This document shows positions 1-9,815 of a stretch of 64,000 bases of DNA, piece after piece. The stretch covers positions 8,419,019-8,483,018 of the forward strand of contig CP085629.1 in assembly GCA_024704175.1 (NCBI GenBank), given 5' to 3'. Made by a program: the position numbers and the translations under genes. Numbering within the stretch: position 1 is the first letter of the stretch; each line of letters opens with the position of its first letter. The stretch comes from Paenibacillus sp. P25. Its GTDB lineage: Bacteria; Bacillota; Bacilli; Paenibacillales; NBRC-103111. The notes beneath the pieces are model-generated. The model saw only the letters and a program-made list of their open reading frames with translations. It searched no databases and was not told the DNA's origin.

Positions 1-1
1 T

Positions 2-336
2 TATTTTATGGATTCCCCTGGAAATGATATCGAATGCGTATCCGGCATGGCGGCAGGCGGGGCTCATCTCGTTTGCTTCACGACGGGACGGGGACGCCTA
101 CGGGTTCGGCTGTCGTTCCCGTTATCAAGATCACGGGCAATTCGCGGATGTTCGAACGCATGTCTGATAACATGGATGTGAACGTCGGAGCGATGCTTGA
201 AGGCACGCAGAGCCTGGATGAAGCGGGTAACATGATCTGGGAAGAAATTCAGGCCGTGGCGAACGGGAAGCTGACCAAGGCGGAAATTCTCGGCCATACG
301 GAGTTCAGCATCAACCGGATCGGACCGAGCCTCTAA
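2..336 (+). CDS. UxaA-family sugar-acid dehydratase, C-terminal part (5' end outside window)
   Basis: The C-terminal domain of an altronate/galactarate dehydratase-type enzyme, which removes water from a sugar acid. The visible frame starts at base 2 and reads SPGNDIECVSGMAAGGAHL, then CFTTGRG, then GTPTGSAVVPVIK and DNMDVNVGAMLEG, all typical of the UxaA C-terminal half. The frame breaks at about 92-93, where one G seems to be missing from a G run; adding it joins TTGRG to GTPTGS. The real N-terminus lies to the left of the window. The gene ends at TAA 334-336 and is followed by an SDR, so a sugar-acid catabolic operon is plausible. The family is clear; the exact substrate is not. Confidence 0.8.
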
Positions 337-570
337 GGCGGGGAAGCGAGAAACATCGGTGGCCGCTTAGAAATGATGCAAAGCATAATCCTGTATAACC
401 GGACTCTCCCCGAAAGGAATACCGAACGCTTCGAACGAAGCCATTCCATGAAGATCATCCGTGTTTTAATTGAAACGTTTAGTGCGGGCGGTTTTGCTGC
501 TCTAACGGAGGACGCTTCTGACATGGAGCCGCTTTCGGGGGATTTGTTCAAATTTGGGAGGAAATCATTC

Positions 571-1365
571 ATGGGCAGATTGGCAAACCGGGTAGCGCTC
601 GTTACGGGCGCAAGCCGGGGCATCGGCGAGGCGATCGCCATCCGTTTGGCGGAAGAGGGCGCACACGTTGCCATTAATTATACATCGGAGCGTTCCCGCC
701 CGCTGGCGGAAAAGGTGAAGGAGCAGGCGGAATCCCACGGGGTGAAGGCGATCGTGGTCCAAGCCGATGTAGGAAACAAGGGGCAGGTCGCGACCATGTT
801 CAATCAGGTGAAGGAACAGCTGGGCGACGTGGAAATCCTCGTCAACAATGCGGGAATCGCTCCGTTCGAGCCGTTTATGCAGGTAACGGAAGAAACATGG
901 GACCGTACCTACAATACGAATGTCAAATCCGTCTTCCTGGCGTCGCAGCTTGCGGCTCAATCGATGATCGAGAAGCGGTACGGCAAAATTATCAACGTGC
1001 TTTCCACGGCAAGCTTGATGGTCACAAGTCCGGTAATTCCGCATTATCAATCGTCCAAAGCGGCGGCCCACATGCTCACCAAGGGCATGGCGATTGAGCT
1101 TGGCAAATATAACATTAACGTCAATGCCGTCGGTCCTAGTACAGTCGATACTGACATGTGCACCGATTTCCTGGCCGATCCGGCGATTCGCGCCAAAGAA
1201 GTGGAAGCGAATCCGATGAAGCGTCTCGGCACCGCCCGGCAGATCGGCGATGCCGTCGTCTTCCTGGCTTCCGAGGAAGCAATGCAGGTCAACGGCCATC
1301 TCCTGATGGTCGACGGCGGCCTCACCGTCAAAGCCGCCCAGCCGGACGATCATATGGAGCGATAA
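571..1365 (+). CDS. SDR-family oxidoreductase (FabG-like)
   Basis: A classical short-chain dehydrogenase/reductase of 264 residues that uses NAD(P)H in the cytoplasm. Visible features are the cofactor loop TGASRGIG near residue 13, the NNAG motif near residue 90, a catalytic Ser in the strand before the active site, and Tyr-x-x-x-Lys in HYQSSKAAAH. The C-terminus has the usual VNGHLLMVDGG. I chose ATG 571 because GGGAGGAAA lies just upstream and the conserved N-terminus MGRLANRVALVTG begins there; the same frame is open further upstream but that part is not SDR-like. It probably shares a transcript with the dehydratase before it and ends at a strong terminator. Substrate unknown: a sugar-acid or keto-acid reductase fits the context. 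Confidence 0.85.
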   Translation: MGRLANRVALVTGASRGIGEAIAIRLAEEGAHVAINYTSERSRPLAEKVKEQAESHGVKAIVVQADVGNKGQVATMFNQVKEQLGDVEILVNNAGIAPFEPFMQVTEETWDRTYNTNVKSVFLASQLAAQSMIEKRYGKIINVLSTASLMVTSPVIPHYQSSKAAAHMLTKGMAIELGKYNINVNAVGPSTVDTDMCTDFLADPAIRAKEVEANPMKRLGTARQIGDAVVFLASEEAMQVNGHLLMVDGGLTVKAAQPDDHMER

Positions 1366-1378
1366 TATCTTTAGATCA

Positions 1379-1410
1379 GCCCTTCCCGGATTACCGGGAA
1401 GGGCTTTCTT
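1379..1410 (+). terminator. Rho-independent terminator after the SDR gene
   Basis: An 11-bp GC-rich stem (GCCCTTCCCGG with CCGGGAAGGGC) around a 4-base loop, followed by TTTCTT. It begins 14 bases after the SDR stop codon. Confidence 0.85.
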
Positions 1411-1423
1411 ACTACCTTCCTCG

Positions 1424-1800
1424 CCGCGCCGGGTTGAGGCGAGGGAAAAAGTGCAGCGACAAAGGAGCTGGCCGGAGAATAGGGCCACTGCCGTAGACAA
1501 TCGGCAGAATGCCAAGAAAGTGCCATTTGACAAGAATAGAGACAGATACGGGGATGGGGTATCCACTGGAGGAGCGCCAGCGTTCGCCTTTGTCTGCGGG
1601 AAATGACCGCTGCCCAGCGGCCTCTAATGAATATTTCCTGCAGACAACAGCGACCGGAAGTGGATACCCCATCCCCCCTCATCATCTCTATTGTCCCATC
1701 TGGCACTTTACGGTAAGCTCTCGACTGTCAGAGGCAACCGACTCTGTCCGCAGGCTCGCTATTTGTCACCGTCTTTTCCCTAAAGGCCCAACCCGCCGCA
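1424..1800. repeat. Large imperfect palindrome (about 375 bp), MITE-like or giant hairpin
   Basis: The gene-free stretch 1411-1899 is almost entirely one imperfect inverted repeat. The arms are about 1424-1612 and 1615-1800, centred on CCGCTG-CC-CAGCGG at 1607-1620. Matching blocks pair outward: GCAGACAA-type sequence, GATGGGGTATCCACT (1553-1567 against 1659-1673 reversed), AAAGTGCCA (1517-1525 against 1701-1709), TGCC..GACA..TCG, AGGGAAAA and CGGGTTG. Mismatches are spread through both arms, so it is not a recent duplication. No credible ORF spans it and I see no clear target-site duplication. It could be a non-autonomous element or encode a long double-stranded RNA. Confidence 0.7.
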
Positions 1801-1899
1801 CATTTTTCGACAAAATTCTAATAGTCTCCTAATATTTAACTGAAACTTTTTAAAAGTTTCCTGGATATAGTAGAGCTATCAACCGGGAGGTGAGCTGGC

Positions 1900-2436
1900 A
1901 TGAAGGATATTCAAATGCAGCATAAGGGGAAAGTATATAAAGGACAAATTACCTATGAGGAGCCGGATTTGCTGGAAGTCAAGCTGGATGCGCCGGATGC
2001 GTTCCTCAACGGGGATGAGGTGCTCTGCTATAATTTTGAACGGAAGCAGGAAATGCGGGTGCTGCGGGTGACTCCCTTCAAAATCTTGTTCGCCCCGGCC
2101 GATTCCGAAGTGTTTCAGATCGAAGCCGCTTCCCGGCAATCGTTCGACGAGCTGTACAGCGATGACAATAAGAAATGTGCCAGCTTTAAATTAAATACCT
2201 TCGGCACCGTCAGCGAGGATTTTAAAACGTTTGCCGTCCGGGTAGCCGATGTCAGCCGCCTCGGTTTCGGGTTTGAAGTGAATGATTTTTCCGTGAAAAT
2301 GAACCACGTCTACGATTCCATGATCATCTGCGATGAGATCACCATACATCCGAAGCTGGTTGTCCGTTATGCCCATATTTTGGAAAAGACGATCCGCTAC
2401 GGAGCGGAGATTCATTATATATCGCCGGGGATTTGA
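1900..2436 (+). CDS. PilZ-like small cytoplasmic protein
   Basis: A soluble 178-residue protein without signal peptide or membrane segment. The N-terminal half is beta-rich. The C-terminal half has VRVADVSRLGFGFEV followed by a run of short strands, resembling a PilZ domain's D-x-S-x-x-G region, but I do not see the RxxxR motif needed for cyclic-di-GMP binding. It may therefore be a degenerate PilZ domain. GGGAGGTGAG upstream of ATG 1900 is a good ribosome site. A perfect 19-base palindrome GAAACTTTTTAAAAGTTTC lies at about 1842-1860, in the promoter region. The gene stands alone. Confidence 0.5.
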   Translation: MKDIQMQHKGKVYKGQITYEEPDLLEVKLDAPDAFLNGDEVLCYNFERKQEMRVLRVTPFKILFAPADSEVFQIEAASRQSFDELYSDDNKKCASFKLNTFGTVSEDFKTFAVRVADVSRLGFGFEVNDFSVKMNHVYDSMIICDEITIHPKLVVRYAHILEKTIRYGAEIHYISPGI

Positions 2437-2495
2437 GCCGGCTGCGCTATTACATTGTCACGCGCCAGTTCGTGACCGTGTAAGGTTTTCAAAGT

Positions 2496-2540
2496 AAAAA
2501 GGAGTTGGCAGGCTGAATGGGCCTCCCGACTCCTTTTTTC
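2496..2540. terminator. Bidirectional terminator between convergent genes
   Basis: The stem GGAGTTGGCAGGC pairs with GCCTCCCGACTCC (one GU pair, one mismatch), flanked by AAAAA on the left and TTTTTT on the right. It can stop the PilZ-like gene on the plus strand and nagA on the minus strand. Confidence 0.8.
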
Positions 2541-2546
2541 AATGGA

Positions 2547-2576
2547 TTAAGGATTTTCGTGTTAAGGATTTTCGTG
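2547..2576. repeat. Perfect 15-bp tandem duplication
   Basis: TTAAGGATTTTCGTG occurs twice head to tail (2547-2561 and 2562-2576), just beyond the nagA stop codon. It is probably a slippage duplication. Confidence 0.7.
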
Positions 2577-2578
2577 GC

Positions 2579-3761
2579 CTACTCCATGGGCGGCGCCCTG
2601 CCGCGGATCCAAACCTGCTTCAGCTCCAAAGCGGGGGTGAGCAGCAGCAGATCCGCCTGTTTGCCCGCCTCGATGCTTCCCAGCGTCCGTTCCATGCCAA
2701 GCGGCTTGGCGGGGTTCCCGCTGGCCATCCGGCTAGCCGCGGCCATGTCGACGCAGGCAGTCTCCACCATGAAGCGGAACGCCTGAAGCATGGTCAAGGT
2801 ACTGCCGGCGAGGCTGTCCCCGTCTTTAAGCCGGGCGACACCGCCTCTGACCGTGACCTGAAGGCCGCCGAGCGAGTAATCGCCGTCGCCGAGTCCTGCG
2901 GCCGACATGGCGTCCGTAATCAGCAGCAGGTTATCCTGCCGCTTGACCCGGGTGAGCGACCGGATGGCGACCGGATGCACATGGTGGCCGTCGGCGATGA
3001 TTTCCGCGCTGATTGCCTCATGATCCAGCACCGCCCCGACGACGCCGGGCTTTCGGTGGTGCAGCCCTGTCATGGCGTTGAAGGTATGTACGGCATGACG
3101 CGCCCATGCTTCGCCGCTTCGGTCACGGTTTCATAGCTTGCGTCGGTATGCCCGCAGGCCGAGACGATTCCCAGCTCCCGGAGCCGCTCGATGAGCCCGA
3201 ACGCTCCTTCGGTTTCGGGAGCCAAAGTGAGCATTTTCACGAGCCCCGGATAGGTTGAAACCCATTTCTCAACCCATTCCTTCTGCGGCGGCACAATAAA
3301 GCTCGGATTTTGCGCCCCGGGCCATTTCGGGCTGATGAATGGCCCCTCCAAATGCACGCCGGCCAGCTGGGCGTAAGGCATTTCCCGCGCCTATAAGCTT
3401 GAACGCGGGCTAGCACCCGATCGATCGCCTCGCGCGATGCCGTCACCGTGGTCGCCAGCATGGCTGTCGTCCCGTTCCGGGCGTGAAACCCGGTAATCTC
3501 GTCAAGGCCGCCGGAGTCCGCATCCATAAAGTCATAGCCATACCCGCCGTGCACATGGACATCGATGAAGCCGGGGAGCGACCACCCGCCTTGAGCGTCA
3601 ACCGTATGGGCTCCCTTTTTTCCGTCTTCCCCAAGGTCCTCCAGCGGTCCGACCGATTCCAGCGACCCCTGCCTCACCGAAGCGTATCCGTTCTCGAAGA
3701 TGCCCCCGGGCGTAACGATTTTGGCCCCTACAATCAGCGTATCTCCATTCATTCGAGTCAT
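2579..3761 (-). CDS. nagA: N-acetylglucosamine-6-phosphate deacetylase (two frameshifts as sequenced)
   Basis: Removes the acetyl group from GlcNAc-6-phosphate, feeding NagB. The N-terminal part has the metal-binding DVHVHGGYGYDFMD; the middle has LAGVHLEGPFISP and ACGHTDA; the end has TFNAMTGLHHRKPG and LITDAMSAAG. Start is ATG 3761, overlapping the nagB stop as ATGA. The frame breaks at about 3381 and about 3090; in each case adding one G to a G run (minus strand) restores the family sequence, so these are probably sequencing errors. It forms an operon with nagB and the RpiR regulator for use of cell-wall amino sugars. Confidence 0.85.
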
Positions 3762-4486
3762 GACAGCGACCCTCCCGCTTCGGAATCGAGTAAAACAACC
3801 ACATGCGGATGCGTTTGCAGCAGCGAAGCCGGACATTCCGTCGTAATCGGGCCCTGCAGCGCCTGCCGGACGATCTCCGCTTTATCCTTTCCACGCACGA
3901 CAAGGAGAATCGTTTTGGCTTTCAAAATCGTACCGACCCCCATCGTAATGGCATGCGTCGGCACATCGGCGATGGAGCTGAAAAACCGGGAGTTCGCCTG
4001 ACGCGTCTTCTCCTGCAGCGTGACGACGTGGGTACCGCTGCGCAGCGCATGGTCGGGCTCGTTAAACCCGATATGCCCGTTATGGCCGAGGCCGAGCAGC
4101 TGCAGATCGATTTGTCCCGCCTGCTCGAGCAGGGAATCGTAACGCCTGCATTCTTCTTCCAGGGAGGCGGCCATGCCGTCCGGTATATGGCGGCGCTCCG
4201 GGGCGGCGTCGACATGGCCCAGCAGGTGCTCCTGCATAAACGAATAATAGCTGGCCGGATGATTTCGCTCGAGACCGACATACTCGTCAAGATTAAAGGT
4301 CGTTGTCTTCGCGAAGCTGACCCGTTGCTGGCGGTACGCCTCCACCATCTCCTTATAGATGCCGACGGGTGTGCTTCCGGTGGCCAGCCCCAGTACAGCC
4401 CTGGGGTTCGTCTGCACCAGACCCGTAATGATGCCCGCTCCCGCCTTGTTCAGTTCCTCCTCGGAGCGAAATGTCAAAATATTCAT
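3758..4486 (-). CDS. nagB: Glucosamine-6-phosphate deaminase
   Basis: Converts glucosamine-6-phosphate to fructose-6-phosphate and ammonia, the step after NagA. The 242-residue protein has the sugar-phosphate-binding LGLATGSTPVGIY, the catalytic region FNLDEYVGL and LGLGHNGHIGFNEP; length is normal for the Bacillus-type enzyme. ATG 4486 is chosen because GGGGAGAAA lies just upstream and the conserved MNILTF starts there, although the frame is open to 4570. It is translationally coupled to nagA (ATGA) and probably to the regulator upstream. Confidence 0.95.
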   Translation of the reverse strand: MNILTFRSEEELNKAGAGIITGLVQTNPRAVLGLATGSTPVGIYKEMVEAYRQQRVSFAKTTTFNLDEYVGLERNHPASYYSFMQEHLLGHVDAAPERRHIPDGMAASLEEECRRYDSLLEQAGQIDLQLLGLGHNGHIGFNEPDHALRSGTHVVTLQEKTRQANSRFFSSIADVPTHAITMGVGTILKAKTILLVVRGKDKAEIVRQALQGPITTECPASLLQTHPHVVVLLDSEAGGSLS

Positions 4487-5345
4487 CGTTTCTCCCCTTG
4501 ACTTTGCGATATTTGGATACCGACTGGTACGACTCCTCCAGACGGGGCACATAGCGGTCAAACTCTTCACTCACCAGCGCTGTGAACAAAATGTCCACGA
4601 CATGAAGCTGAGCAATACGGGAGGCCATATCGCCCCGGCGCATGCCCTCCTCCAGCGAGGAGGCGTACAGCCGGATATCCGCCGCCTGCGAAACGGGATT
4701 GACGCCGAACTTGGTCAGCGAGATCGTCACCGCTCCGCGTTCCTTGGCGCACAGCAAAGCATCCAGCGTCTCCGGCGTTTCGCCGGAATAGGAGACGGCA
4801 AAGGCGGCATCGGATGGGCCGAGGCTGGAAGCCCCGGTAATCTGCATATGCGCATCCGGCCAGAACTGGGCGTATTTGCCGATCCGGGCCAGCTTCTGCT
4901 GGAAATCTAAAGCTACGACACCGGACGTCGCTACGCCGAACAGATCGATCCGGTTCGCAGCGCGAAGCGTATCCACCGCCCGCCGCAGCTCCTGCATGTC
5001 GAGCTGTCTCGTCGTATCGGTAATCGAACGAAGATGATTCGTCTCGATCGCCTGAATGATACTGGAGAGCGGGTTCCCCGCGACAATGTCCTGATAAGAG
5101 GACCGGGCGGGAAGCTGGGCGAGCTCCGCCGCCAGCTTCATGCGGAAATCGGCGAAGCCTTTGAACAGGAAGGAGCGGCAAAAGCGCGATACCGTCGCCG
5201 TGCTGGTACCGGACCTTACCGCCAGCTCCGCGATCCCCAGATGCACCGCTTCCTGGGGGTGTTCGAGCAAATACTGCGCCAGCGTCTGCTCCTTTCGGTG
5301 CAGGGAGGGCGCTTTTTCACGTATCGCCTGCAAAATATCGGACAT
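4353..5345 (-). CDS. MurR/RpiR-family transcriptional regulator with SIS domain
   Basis: N-terminal helix-turn-helix (SGTSTATVSRFCRSFLFKGF, about residues 45-65) and C-terminal sugar-phosphate-binding SIS domain (AVSYSGETPETLDAL, about residues 180-195). It likely senses an amino-sugar phosphate and controls nagB-nagA behind it. As sequenced the frame runs 131 bases into nagB, unusual for the family. Adding one G to the GGGG at about 4495 would end the protein at a TGA overlapping the nagB ATG, giving about 286 residues and normal coupling, so the true end is probably near 4483. Two palindromes upstream (5370-5394) are possible operators. Confidence 0.85.
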   Translation of the reverse strand: MSDILQAIREKAPSLHRKEQTLAQYLLEHPQEAVHLGIAELAVRSGTSTATVSRFCRSFLFKGFADFRMKLAAELAQLPARSSYQDIVAGNPLSSIIQAIETNHLRSITDTTRQLDMQELRRAVDTLRAANRIDLFGVATSGVVALDFQQKLARIGKYAQFWPDAHMQITGASSLGPSDAAFAVSYSGETPETLDALLCAKERGAVTISLTKFGVNPVSQAADIRLYASSLEEGMRRGDMASRIAQLHVVDILFTALVSEEFDRYVPRLEESYQSVSKYRKVKGRNDEYFDISLRGGTEQGGSGHHYGSGADEPQGCTGAGHRKHTRRHL

Positions 5346-5369
5346 AACTCACCACTCACCAGTAATAAA

Positions 5370-5394
5370 TTTACGTAAAATTAATAATTATTAA
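5370..5394 (-). promoter_or_regulatory. Two adjacent palindromes upstream of the rpiR-nagBA operon
   Basis: TTTACGTAAA (5370-5379) and TTAATAATTATTAA (5381-5394) are both perfect palindromes, 25-50 bases upstream of the regulator start. The position fits operator sites for the RpiR protein, but AT-rich palindromes also occur by chance. Confidence 0.4.
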
Positions 5395-5587
5395 GAAAAT
5401 TATTTTCATATTCATCATATCCTTTTCACATAAAAAATCAAGCGTCAATTCTCAATAATTATACAAGGAGTTAAAGCAAGGTTGGGGCTTTAGCGAGCTT
5501 AAACTTTCTATATCGTCACAATGGCTTATTCCAAATCTACTAATCCATGGTAATATAAGTCTATTGAAACCGGGTAGAGGTGCATTT

Positions 5588-8437
5588 ATGCCAAATCGCA
5601 AGAAATACATAAGAGAGCAGAAGAAAAGGGGGGCGGGGCGCGGTCTAATGGCGGCCGTTCTGGTGGCGACCCTGTCCTTGGGGCCCATTGTATTGCCCGC
5701 TTCATCGGTTCAAGCCGCCGCCGTCGTGCAAACGGTCGATAGCGTAACAGGCTTCCCGGGGCAGACCGTGGTCCTGGATCTGGCCAATGATTTCGGAGCG
5801 GCTGCGTCGAACGGCTCCGTGCTGACCGATTTCGGAAGCGCACCGGATATCGTGCAGAGTGAGCAAATCGGAAGTAAATTATATCTTTATTTCAACCGCC
5901 CGGGGGCGACCAGCTTGACCGTGACCCTGAACCAAACGAGCCGACAGTTCGGGATTCGTGTCGTGGATCCCGGAACGGACGGACGGCTGGATATAGGCGA
6001 CGTCGTGCAGTATATGCGGAGCTATCCCGGTGCAGCGGAGTCCGGCAGACGACGTGTCCGGACTGCTGGCGAAGATTGGCTCCACCGCGGTGAAGGAGAA
6101 CCATGCCCCGACGCCGGTGAAATTCCGGGAGGAAATCGCTTATTCGGCAGGACTTGCCGTTTCCCTGAACGATCTGTTTCACGATGCGGATGGGGATTCG
6201 CTGCAGTACAGCGCTGCACCGGTCGAAGCGAACGGGCTCGACGCGGCGGTCGGCGGCGGCAGTCTGGCGTTCAGGGAAGGAAGCGTGAACCCGGAACGCC
6301 TCGGTCTTTCTGATTACCGCCGTGGACCGGGCAGGGGCGCGGCGCACATGCTGCTGCGGGTGCTGAAGGGGAACCACGCGCCTACGGTGACGAACGCGGC
6401 GTATGTAACGAACAACGTCTATTCACCTGTCGGGCTAACGCCGGCGCCCATTCCGTTAAGCGGGATGTTCTACGATCCTGACGGGGATGCGATTTCTTAC
6501 GGGGTCACGCCAGAATATTCAAACGGTGTATCGGCGAGTGTCTACGGCAAAGACGCTTGCTTTCCGCGGTGCCTTAACCGCCAAGACGACCTTTGCGGTG
6601 ACGGCAACGGATAATAGGGGGCCGCGTCGAGCCCGATCGCCATTATTCTGGATCCCGCCCCGCAAAAGGCAAATCATTCGCCGGCGGTGATCCAATCGGT
6701 CTATGCGTTTACATATAATCAAGGCGACTTGATTCCCGCTATTTCTTTGGCCGGAAACTTCAGCGATCCTGACGGAGATCCGCTGACTTATTCCGTTGCT
6801 GCAGTCCTTTCCGGAGGACTCACCCCGCTTCTCAGCGGTTCCTCGCTCTCGTTCAGCGGCAGTCTGGAATCCGACGCTCTATTTGTCGTTACGGCCTCGG
6901 ACGGCCGGGGCGGGTTCAGTCAAGCAACAATTCGCTTTGCGATGAATCATGCACCGGTACTGAATGTCTCCGCCGTTCCGTTGGAGCAGGAATATATGGA
7001 TGGGGATGGATACGTTAATTACTACCAAGATATGTCGAGTTACTTTACGGATCCGGAAGGCGATGGTTTAACCTACTCCATCAATACGCAGTATACGTCT
7101 CCGATCCTTCTTGAGACCGGTTCCGTACATGTGAATTCCGGGTCTTTCCTTGAAGTGCACGGCATGTTGGACGGGCAGTCGGTCTACTACGTCGGGGTGG
7201 ATGCAACCGACAGCAGGGGGCGGCCGCGACGCTTCACCTGAAGCTGATGCCGATAAACGCAGCACCTGTTGCTGTGGATGCCGCCGTCTATTTGCATTTT
7301 GCAGCCGATTCCGCCTCCGATCTGCTGGGCAGCATCCCGCTTCCGGATAATTTTACTGATGCCAATGGCGATCGTCTGATCTACACCATGGATGATTTGG
7401 GCTCCAGCCTGCCGGCCGGCTATACGGCAAGCCTTGTCGACGGCGAGCTTCAACTGATCAAGGCGGAAGGCTATTCCCCTGCGAACGCGGGCGATGTCGT
7501 CGTGAAGGTTTACGCGCAGGATGGCCGCGGCGGGTGGGCTGAAGCGAGGTACATTTTTACCCCGATTCAAATGGCGGAAACTTACTACATTCCGGGCTAC
7601 AGCGAGCCCTTCACACTGGATTTAATGAACGCTTTTACCCGGGTCGTGACGAATGACGCGATGCCCGATTTCTCGGACGACCATCTGACCTTCACGGCTT
7701 CCGTAGCCGACAGCGGCGGAGACTGGTTGTCCGTAGCGCCGGAGAATCCTTCCAAGCTGAGCTTCAATGTCCCTGGCGGCTCGTCTGCCAGTACGATCAT
7801 GATTACGGCGAAAGATGCCGCCGGTCGGACAATCGCCGAGAAGTACGTAACCTTCGTTCCCGGGGCAACGCTTGCCGCAAGTCCGAATCCGAAACGGATC
7901 GCCGCGGATACGAGGCTGACGATCAAGGATATTTCGAGACGCTTCAGCGGCGGTTCCGTCGTACCGGACGCCTTCTACGCCGATTCGTCCGGCAATGTTC
8001 GTGCTTATACTTCGGCCGACGGAAAGGACCTGATCTTGGAAGGTGGGTACAGCCCTTCTTACCCGGTAGAGACCCAGGTTTCCGTGATCGGGACCGATAT
8101 GCGCTCGCAGCAGGGCTTCCTTCACCGCTTGCCGGTGACTTTAACGGAAATTTATACCTCGGAGAGCCAGGTGCAGGCGCCGGATCCTTTTACCGATACT
8201 GCCATCGAAGAGTTCCCCGACGGGTCTCCGGTCGAGGTACTCGATACGGCTCTTACGAATCTGTTCCCGTTCGTCTTTCATGATCCGCTGAATCCGCTGC
8301 TTCATTTTTCCGTCAGCGATACGACGGACAGCGGAGAGGTTACGCTCAGGGTTAAATCCCGCTATAAGGATGGCACAGCCGGCGATGCGGCAATTTATGA
8401 GATCCGGTTCTATAAAGTGCCGGGGATCCTATTGTAA
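5588..8437 (+). pseudogene. Secreted Ig/cadherin-like repeat surface protein, broken by several frameshifts as sequenced
   Basis: One long secreted protein of about 950 residues if the frame is repaired. It starts at ATG 5588 after GGGTAGAGGTG with a signal peptide (basic RKKYIREQKKR, then MAAVLVATLSLGPIVLPASS, then VQAAA). A DGRLDIGDVVQYM segment resembles a dockerin-type calcium loop. Four or five cadherin-like repeats follow, with signatures such as DADGDSLQYS, DPDGDAISYG, DPDGDPLTYS, DPEGDGLTYS and ITA/TASDGRGG. The frame breaks near 6040, 6290, 6335, 6560, 6615 and 7220; several (6335, 6615, 7220) fit a missing G in a G run. No sortase motif is visible at the C-terminus. It may be an intact adhesin or wall-associated protein with sequencing errors, or a real pseudogene. 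Confidence 0.65.
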
Positions 8438-8496
8438 TCTGTCTCCCCCGCATGACCGAACATCCTGTTTGGTTAACCCCGGTCTCCTCGACAAAA

Positions 8497-8537
8497 GAAA
8501 ACGGCCAACTCCGTGCAAGGAGTTTTGGCCGTTTTTT
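8497..8537. terminator. Bidirectional terminator
   Basis: AACGGCCAA...CTCC pairs with GGAG..TTGGCCGTT, flanked by AAAA and TTTTTT. It separates the convergent surface-protein gene and mtnA. Confidence 0.85.
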
Positions 8538-8546
8538 CGTGCCGTC

Positions 8547-9641
8547 TTATTTGAACAGCTTCTTCAAGTTCACGTCATAAGGCGCCCGGACGACGCCTTT
8601 CTCGGTAATGATCGCCGTTACATACTCGTTCGGCGTCACGTCGAACGCCGGATTGTATACCTTCACGCCCTGCGGGGCGGTGCGTTTGCCGAAGCCCTGC
8701 GTAATCTCGTCCTCATGGCGTTCCTCGATCGGGATATCGGCGCCGGTCGGCGTGTTCAGATCGATCGTCGACATCGGGCAGGCGACGTAGAACGGGATGC
8801 CGTGAGCTTTCGCCAAGACGGCTACGCTGTACGTGCCGATCTTGTTGGCCACATCGCCGTTCGCGGCTACGCGGTCGGTGCCGACGATGACGGCCTGCAC
8901 CCAGCCCTTGGCCATGACCGCTCCGGCCATGTTGTCGCAGATGAGCGTCACGTCGACGCCCGCCTGCTGCAGCTCGAAGGCGGTCAGCCGCGCGCCCTGC
9001 AGGACGGGGCGCGTCTCATCGGCATACACCTTCAGGTGGATGCCCTGCTCCTTCGCCAGGTACATCGGCGCAAGGGCCGTGCCGTAGCGGGCGGTGGCGA
9101 GGCCGCCCGCGTTGCAGTGCGTGAGGACGCCCATGCCGTCCTCGAACAACCCCAGCGCGTGCTCGCCGATCGAGCGGCACGTCGCTTCATCCTCGGCCTG
9201 GATCGCACAGGCCTCGTCCAGCGGCGCGCGCTTCGCGGCCTCCAACGAGACGGACGCTTCGCCGTCCGCCGGGGCCCGGCCCAGCAGCGCCTGAGCCCGC
9301 GCTCGCATGCGGTCGAGCGCCCAGAACAAATTCACCGCCGTCGGACGCGACGTGGCGAGGTAATCGCACTGGCGGTTCGTCTCCGCCAGCGGCTCTTCCC
9401 GGTCGCCGGTCACGGACCGCACACCGAGGTATACCCCGAACGCCGCGGCGATGCCGATCGCCGGCGCCCCCCGCACCGCCAATTGCTTGATGGCGTCCCA
9501 AACCTCTTCGGAGGTCGTCAGCTCGAGATAAACGATTTCGTCCGGCAGGAGCCGCTGATCCAGGAGATCCAATTGGTCTTTCAGCGAATTCCAGCGGACG
9601 GATTGCAGCCAGTCCTGCGAAACGTTCGTTTCATTACTCAT
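8547..9641 (-). CDS. mtnA: S-methyl-5-thioribose-1-phosphate isomerase
   Basis: Isomerises methylthioribose-1-phosphate to methylthioribulose-1-phosphate in methionine salvage. The 364-residue protein has the eIF2B-like fold motifs AVRGAPAIGIAAAFG (about residues 55-70), the catalytic Cys in LTHCNAGGLAT and the catalytic Asp in IVGTDRVAANGDVANK. Length and motifs match the Bacillus enzyme. It lies downstream of mtnK on the same strand, with a terminator-like hairpin in the 174-base gap. Confidence 0.95.
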   Translation of the reverse strand: MSNETNVSQDWLQSVRWNSLKDQLDLLDQRLLPDEIVYLELTTSEEVWDAIKQLAVRGAPAIGIAAAFGVYLGVRSVTGDREEPLAETNRQCDYLATSRPTAVNLFWALDRMRARAQALLGRAPADGEASVSLEAAKRAPLDEACAIQAEDEATCRSIGEHALGLFEDGMGVLTHCNAGGLATARYGTALAPMYLAKEQGIHLKVYADETRPVLQGARLTAFELQQAGVDVTLICDNMAGAVMAKGWVQAVIVGTDRVAANGDVANKIGTYSVAVLAKAHGIPFYVACPMSTIDLNTPTGADIPIEERHEDEITQGFGKRTAPQGVKVYNPAFDVTPNEYVTAIITEKGVVRAPYDVNLKKLFK

Positions 9642-9745
9642 ATATCATGTACTCCTCTTTAAGGATATCGTTGCTGTTTCCTTAGAAAACGGCCTGATTC
9701 ATACCCAGTATATCAAGGTTCGCGCATCCGGGAAAGTTAGCGGGA

Positions 9746-9778
9746 CAAAAAGGTCCTGCAAGGCCGGGCCTGCAGGAC
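9746..9778 (-). terminator. Minus-strand terminator between mtnK and mtnA
   Basis: On the minus strand GTCCTGCAGGC and its complement GCCTTGCAGGAC (one bulge) form a long stem followed by CTTTTTG, 38 bases after the mtnK stop. It may attenuate mtnA relative to mtnK. Confidence 0.65.
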
Positions 9779-9815
9779 ACGAATATTTCCCCGGAAATCT
9801 TCCAGCTCGGGAACG

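Noticed and set aside
565..1566. 333-codon minus-strand frame over the SDR gene
   Set aside because: Shadow of the SDR; crosses its terminator, no ribosome site, composition unlike a protein.
3803..4501. 232-codon plus-strand frame over nagB
   Set aside because: Shadow frame of a clear nagB; no start signal.
8370..9662. 430-codon plus-strand frame opposite mtnA
   Set aside because: Arg/His-rich shadow of mtnA, crossing the terminator.
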